Shown: positions 9,086 to 12,275 of the stretch, one piece after another
How positions within the stretch are numbered: the first letter of the stretch is position 1
Layout of the letters: the number at the start of each line of letters is the position of its first letter
Notes under the pieces: generated by a model
The model's input: the letters and a program-made list of their open reading frames with translations, nothing else
Told to the model about the DNA's origin: nothing
Databases searched by the model: none
Made by a program: the position numbers and the translations under genes
Assembly: GCA_023410975.1 (NCBI GenBank)
Contig: JAEYPG010000051.1
Location: forward strand, 1 to 12,275
Direction: 5' to 3'
Length of the DNA: 12,275 nucleotides
Origin: Pseudomonadota bacterium
GTDB lineage: Bacteria; Pseudomonadota; Gammaproteobacteria; Burkholderiales; Burkholderiaceae_C

Positions 9086-9171
9086 ATTATGCAGTTATAC
9101 AAAACCAGATTCTGCAGCTGCGTGCGATTCAAACTCGTGACAGACGTTTGAAAGCCGGAAGGTTTCAAACG
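9086..9171 (-). promoter_or_regulatory. Repeat-rich candidate activator region upstream of the sugar transferase-prsK-prsR operon
   Basis: CGTTTGAAA (9145-9153) and TTTCAAACG (9163-9171) form a perfect 9-base-arm inverted repeat with a 9-base spacer. A third half-site, TTCAAAC at 9128-9134, continues the series with GTTTGAA (9146-9152) and TTCAAAC (9164-9170), each pair separated by exactly 11 bases. Reading toward the operon on the minus strand, TTGAATC (9132-9126), GCAGCTG (9121-9115) and AACTGCATAAT (9096-9086) follow, matching the order of the same boxes upstream of the epimerase. The lack of a T-run argues against a terminator. Regulator identity is inference; PrsR autoregulation is one possibility. 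Confidence 0.45.
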
Positions 9172-9240
9172 CCAGCGCCGTCCAGAGCGATGGTTTGGAG
9201 CAGGTGCAAGCCATGGCTTGTCGCCCGGTAGCCGGTGGAG

Positions 9241-9260
9241 CTGCCCGACGGGCCGGGCAG
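9241..9260 (-). terminator. GC-rich hairpin downstream of ntrC, possible terminator
   Basis: CTGCCCG (9241-9247) and CGGGCAG (9254-9260) form a 7-base stem with a 6-base loop, about 125 bases beyond the ntrC stop. No T-tract follows on the minus strand, so intrinsic termination is uncertain. Confidence 0.3.
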
Positions 9261-9292
9261 GCATCATGGATGCGGCTTGTGCACCGCACAAC

Positions 9293-9313
9293 GGCCTGCA
9301 AGCCAGGCAGGCC
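9293..9313 (-). terminator. GC-rich hairpin just behind ntrC, possible terminator
   Basis: GGCCTGC (9293-9299) and GCAGGCC (9307-9313) form a 7-base stem with a 7-base loop about 72 bases beyond the ntrC stop. The minus strand continues GTTGTGCGG, with only a weak T content, so it may instead be a transcript-stabilising or rho-linked structure. Confidence 0.35.
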
Positions 9314-9385
9314 GCCTACTGTGCGATGTGTCACTGCATCGACAGTCCCGGGCGCCTGCGCGCAAGGGCGCGGACGGCAGGGACG

Positions 9386-10879
<1,494 letters not shown>

Positions 10880-10898
10880 GCTTGGGCGCTTACCTCTG

Positions 10899-11978
10899 TC
10901 AGGGCAATGGAATCAGGATTTTGAAAACGGTCTGGCCCGGCGTGCTGTCGCATTCGATGGTGCCCTGGTGCTGTTGCACGAAGGTTTGCGCCAGCGTCAG
11001 CCCCAAGCCCGACCCGCCCTCGCGCCCCGATACCAGCGGGTAGAAGATGCGATCGCGGATCGACTCGGGGACACCCGGGCCGTTGTCCTCGATATGCAAT
11101 TCCAATGCCAGTCTGTAGCGCGTCTTGCCGATCGTGACCTGCCGCGTCACGCGCGTGCGCAGCACGATGCAGGCGTCGCCATCGGCGATGCGCTGCGTCA
11201 GCGCCTGCGCCGCGTTGTGCGCGATGTTGAGCACGGCCTGGATGAGCTGCTCGCGGTCGCCGCGGAACTCGGGCAGCGAGGTGTCGTAGTCGCGCTGCAC
11301 CGACAGCCCGCGCGGGAACTCGGCCAGGATCAGCGCCCTCACCCGCTCGCACACCTCGTGGATGTTGACGTCGCCCACCACGTGCGGCTTGCGGTGCGGC
11401 GCCAGCAGCCGGTCCACCAGCGCCTGCAGCCGGTCGGCCTCCTGCACGATCACCTGCGTGTACTCCGTCAGCTCCCTGGACTGCAGCTCCATCTGCAGCA
11501 GCTGCGCCGCGCCGCGGATGCCGCCCAGCGGGTTCTTGATCTCGTGCGCGAGGTTGCGGATGAGCTCCTTGTTGGCCTGCGCCTGGTCCAGCGCGCGCTC
11601 CTCGCGGTCCTGGCGCGTCTGCTGCTCGATCTCGATCATCTCCACGATCACGCGATCGGGGCTGTCGGTCTGGTTGACGATCACGTGTACCGGCAGCGCC
11701 TCGGGCTGCGCGCCGGGCAGCCGCCGCAGCTGCGCGTCGAAGCGTCCGCTGGAGTAGTCGTTGCGCGCCACCGCGGCCAGCGTCTCCTGCAGCTGGCGTG
11801 GCAGCACGAACCACTGCGGCAGGTTGCCGCCCACCAGGCTGCGCCGTGACAGGCCGATCTGGTCCTCGAAGGCTGCGTTGACGAACAGGCACTGGCCCTG
11901 CGGCGAGACCACCGCCACCAGCGTGGCGAGCAGGTCGAAGTTGTCGTAGTCGGGCGTCGAGGGACGAAGGAGCTTCAT
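10899..11978 (-). CDS. ntrB: NtrB (GlnL), nitrogen-regulation histidine kinase/phosphatase
   Basis: Soluble cytosolic kinase of 359 residues that phosphorylates or dephosphorylates NtrC under PII (GlnB/GlnK) control. There is no membrane segment. A PAS domain spans about 12-115 (LLATLVAVVSPQGQCLFVNAAFED). The dimerisation region has phospho-acceptor His145 in NLAHEIKNPLGGIRGAAQLL. The ATPase domain has N-box Asn255 (NIAHNAAQAL), G1 DNGPGVP (298-304), FYPLVSGREGGSGLGL with the G2 box (about 312-327), and ends in the short FKILIPLP common in NtrB. ATG start at 11978 overlaps the stop of the upstream gene as ATGA (11975-11978), suggesting translational coupling. Length and motif order are normal for NtrB. 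Confidence 0.96.
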   Translation of the reverse strand: MKLLRPSTPDYDNFDLLATLVAVVSPQGQCLFVNAAFEDQIGLSRRSLVGGNLPQWFVLPRQLQETLAAVARNDYSSGRFDAQLRRLPGAQPEALPVHVIVNQTDSPDRVIVEMIEIEQQTRQDREERALDQAQANKELIRNLAHEIKNPLGGIRGAAQLLQMELQSRELTEYTQVIVQEADRLQALVDRLLAPHRKPHVVGDVNIHEVCERVRALILAEFPRGLSVQRDYDTSLPEFRGDREQLIQAVLNIAHNAAQALTQRIADGDACIVLRTRVTRQVTIGKTRYRLALELHIEDNGPGVPESIRDRIFYPLVSGREGGSGLGLTLAQTFVQQHQGTIECDSTPGQTVFKILIPLP

Positions 11979-12275
11979 GGGCGGGGAAGTCTGGCGAGCT
12001 CGCGCTGCAGCGCGGCGATGTCGGCGCTGCTTCGCTCGATGGAGGCCTTGAGCGCCGCCACGCGGTCGAGGTAGCGCTGGTAGTTGCGTTCATCGCCCCG
12101 GCGTTCAGGGCGGCCGTCGTTGTACTCGGCCAGCAGCTGCTGCAGCCGCGACTGCTCGCGCTGCAACTCGGTCTGCAGGATGGCGCGCGCATCGCTGTCG
12201 CGCGCGCGCTGCTGCGCGTCGGCTCCCCGCTCGGCGCCGCGCGGCACCGACACCGCGGCGGACGCGGGCTCCGCC
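11975..12275 (-). CDS. C-terminal part of a coiled-coil protein of the glnA-ntrBC operon (DUF4124-type), 5' end outside window
   Basis: About 99 residues are visible and the frame stays open to the right edge, so the gene begins outside. The visible part is highly charged and helical: an Ala/Arg/Asp/Gln-rich lead-in, then ILQTELQREQSRLQQLLAEY, a short turn NDGRPERRGDERNYQRY, and a second helix LDRVAALKASIERSSADIAALQRELARL. This helix-turn-helix coiled coil resembles the C-terminus of DUF4124-domain envelope proteins that I recall lying between glnA and ntrB in Burkholderiales; the DUF4124 domain and signal peptide would be upstream of the window. A GTG at 12253 is in frame but has no ribosome-binding site and is unlikely to be the start. 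The gene overlaps ntrB by four bases. Its role in nitrogen regulation, if any, is unknown. Confidence 0.75.
   Translation of the reverse strand, partial: AEPASAAVSVPRGAERGADAQQRARDSDARAILQTELQREQSRLQQLLAEYNDGRPERRGDERNYQRYLDRVAALKASIERSSADIAALQRELARLPRP

Larger units (their letters stand above)
8856..9385. promoter_or_regulatory. Intergenic region between ntrC and the sugar transferase-prsK-prsR operon
   Basis: No gene is supported in these 530 bases; the short open frames have no recognisable products. From the ntrC side, 9385-9200 is GC-rich and contains two hairpins. About 9061-9171 is AT-rich with symmetrical repeats, and 9036-9050 is a perfect palindrome. The operon promoter should lie between about 9110 and 8870. 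The best -10-like text on the minus strand is CATAAT/TAATAT near 9083-9090, without a convincing -35, and I found no sigma-54 site with the required GG-N10-GC spacing and flanking consensus. Confidence 0.65.

Noticed and set aside
8924..9345. 11-base direct repeat TGCATCGACAG at 8924-8934 and 9335-9345
   Set aside because: Short, isolated and without any flanking symmetry or element between; chance is sufficient.

Overview
The window is GC-rich (roughly 65-70% by eye) with strongly G/C-ending codons. Its gene content (an exosortase-A/PEP-CTERM-type exopolysaccharide locus, NtrB/NtrC, and a coiled-coil protein directly ahead of ntrB) points to a betaproteobacterium of the order Burkholderiales, probably near Comamonadaceae or the Rubrivivax/Leptothrix group. 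This assignment is inferred from protein resemblance, not from a search.

Layout, left to right. Positions 1-1559 (minus) hold nearly all of a Wzz-like chain-length determinant of the XrtA-associated type. Positions 1640-2272 (minus) encode a Wza-like export lipoprotein that starts at a TTG. A 559-base divergent intergenic region (2273-2831) carries several inverted repeats. Positions 2832-3839 (plus) encode a UDP-glucuronate 4-epimerase-type enzyme. The convergent gap 3840-3971 holds a nested palindromic repeat of REP type. Positions 3972-8855 (minus) are a probable operon read as sugar transferase, prsK, prsR, with a 4-base ATGA overlap between prsK and prsR. The 530-base gap 8856-9385 contains an AT-rich patch, a 15-bp palindrome, a 27-bp inverted repeat with a third evenly spaced half-site, and two GC-rich hairpins behind ntrC. 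Positions 9386-12275 (minus) are a probable nitrogen-regulation operon: the C-terminal part of a coiled-coil protein, ntrB, ntrC.

How it works together. The sugar transferase would start the polysaccharide repeat unit on undecaprenyl phosphate. The epimerase would supply an acidic sugar nucleotide. The chain-length protein and outer-membrane lipoprotein would control polymer length and export. PrsK/PrsR is the two-component pair associated with PEP-CTERM/exosortase loci; PrsR, like NtrC next door, has the AAA+ domain with GAFTGA that contacts sigma-54 RNA polymerase. No exosortase, PEP-CTERM protein, flippase or polymerase lies inside the window; they would most likely lie beyond the left edge.

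The gene set itself is a recognisable, described kind of locus. The most interesting unexplained signal is regulatory: the two intergenic regions upstream of the epimerase and of the sugar transferase-prsK-prsR operon share three short elements in the same order and orientation (TTGAATC, GCAGCTG, AACTGCATNAT), embedded among inverted repeats. This is a candidate regulon box for PrsR or another EPS regulator.
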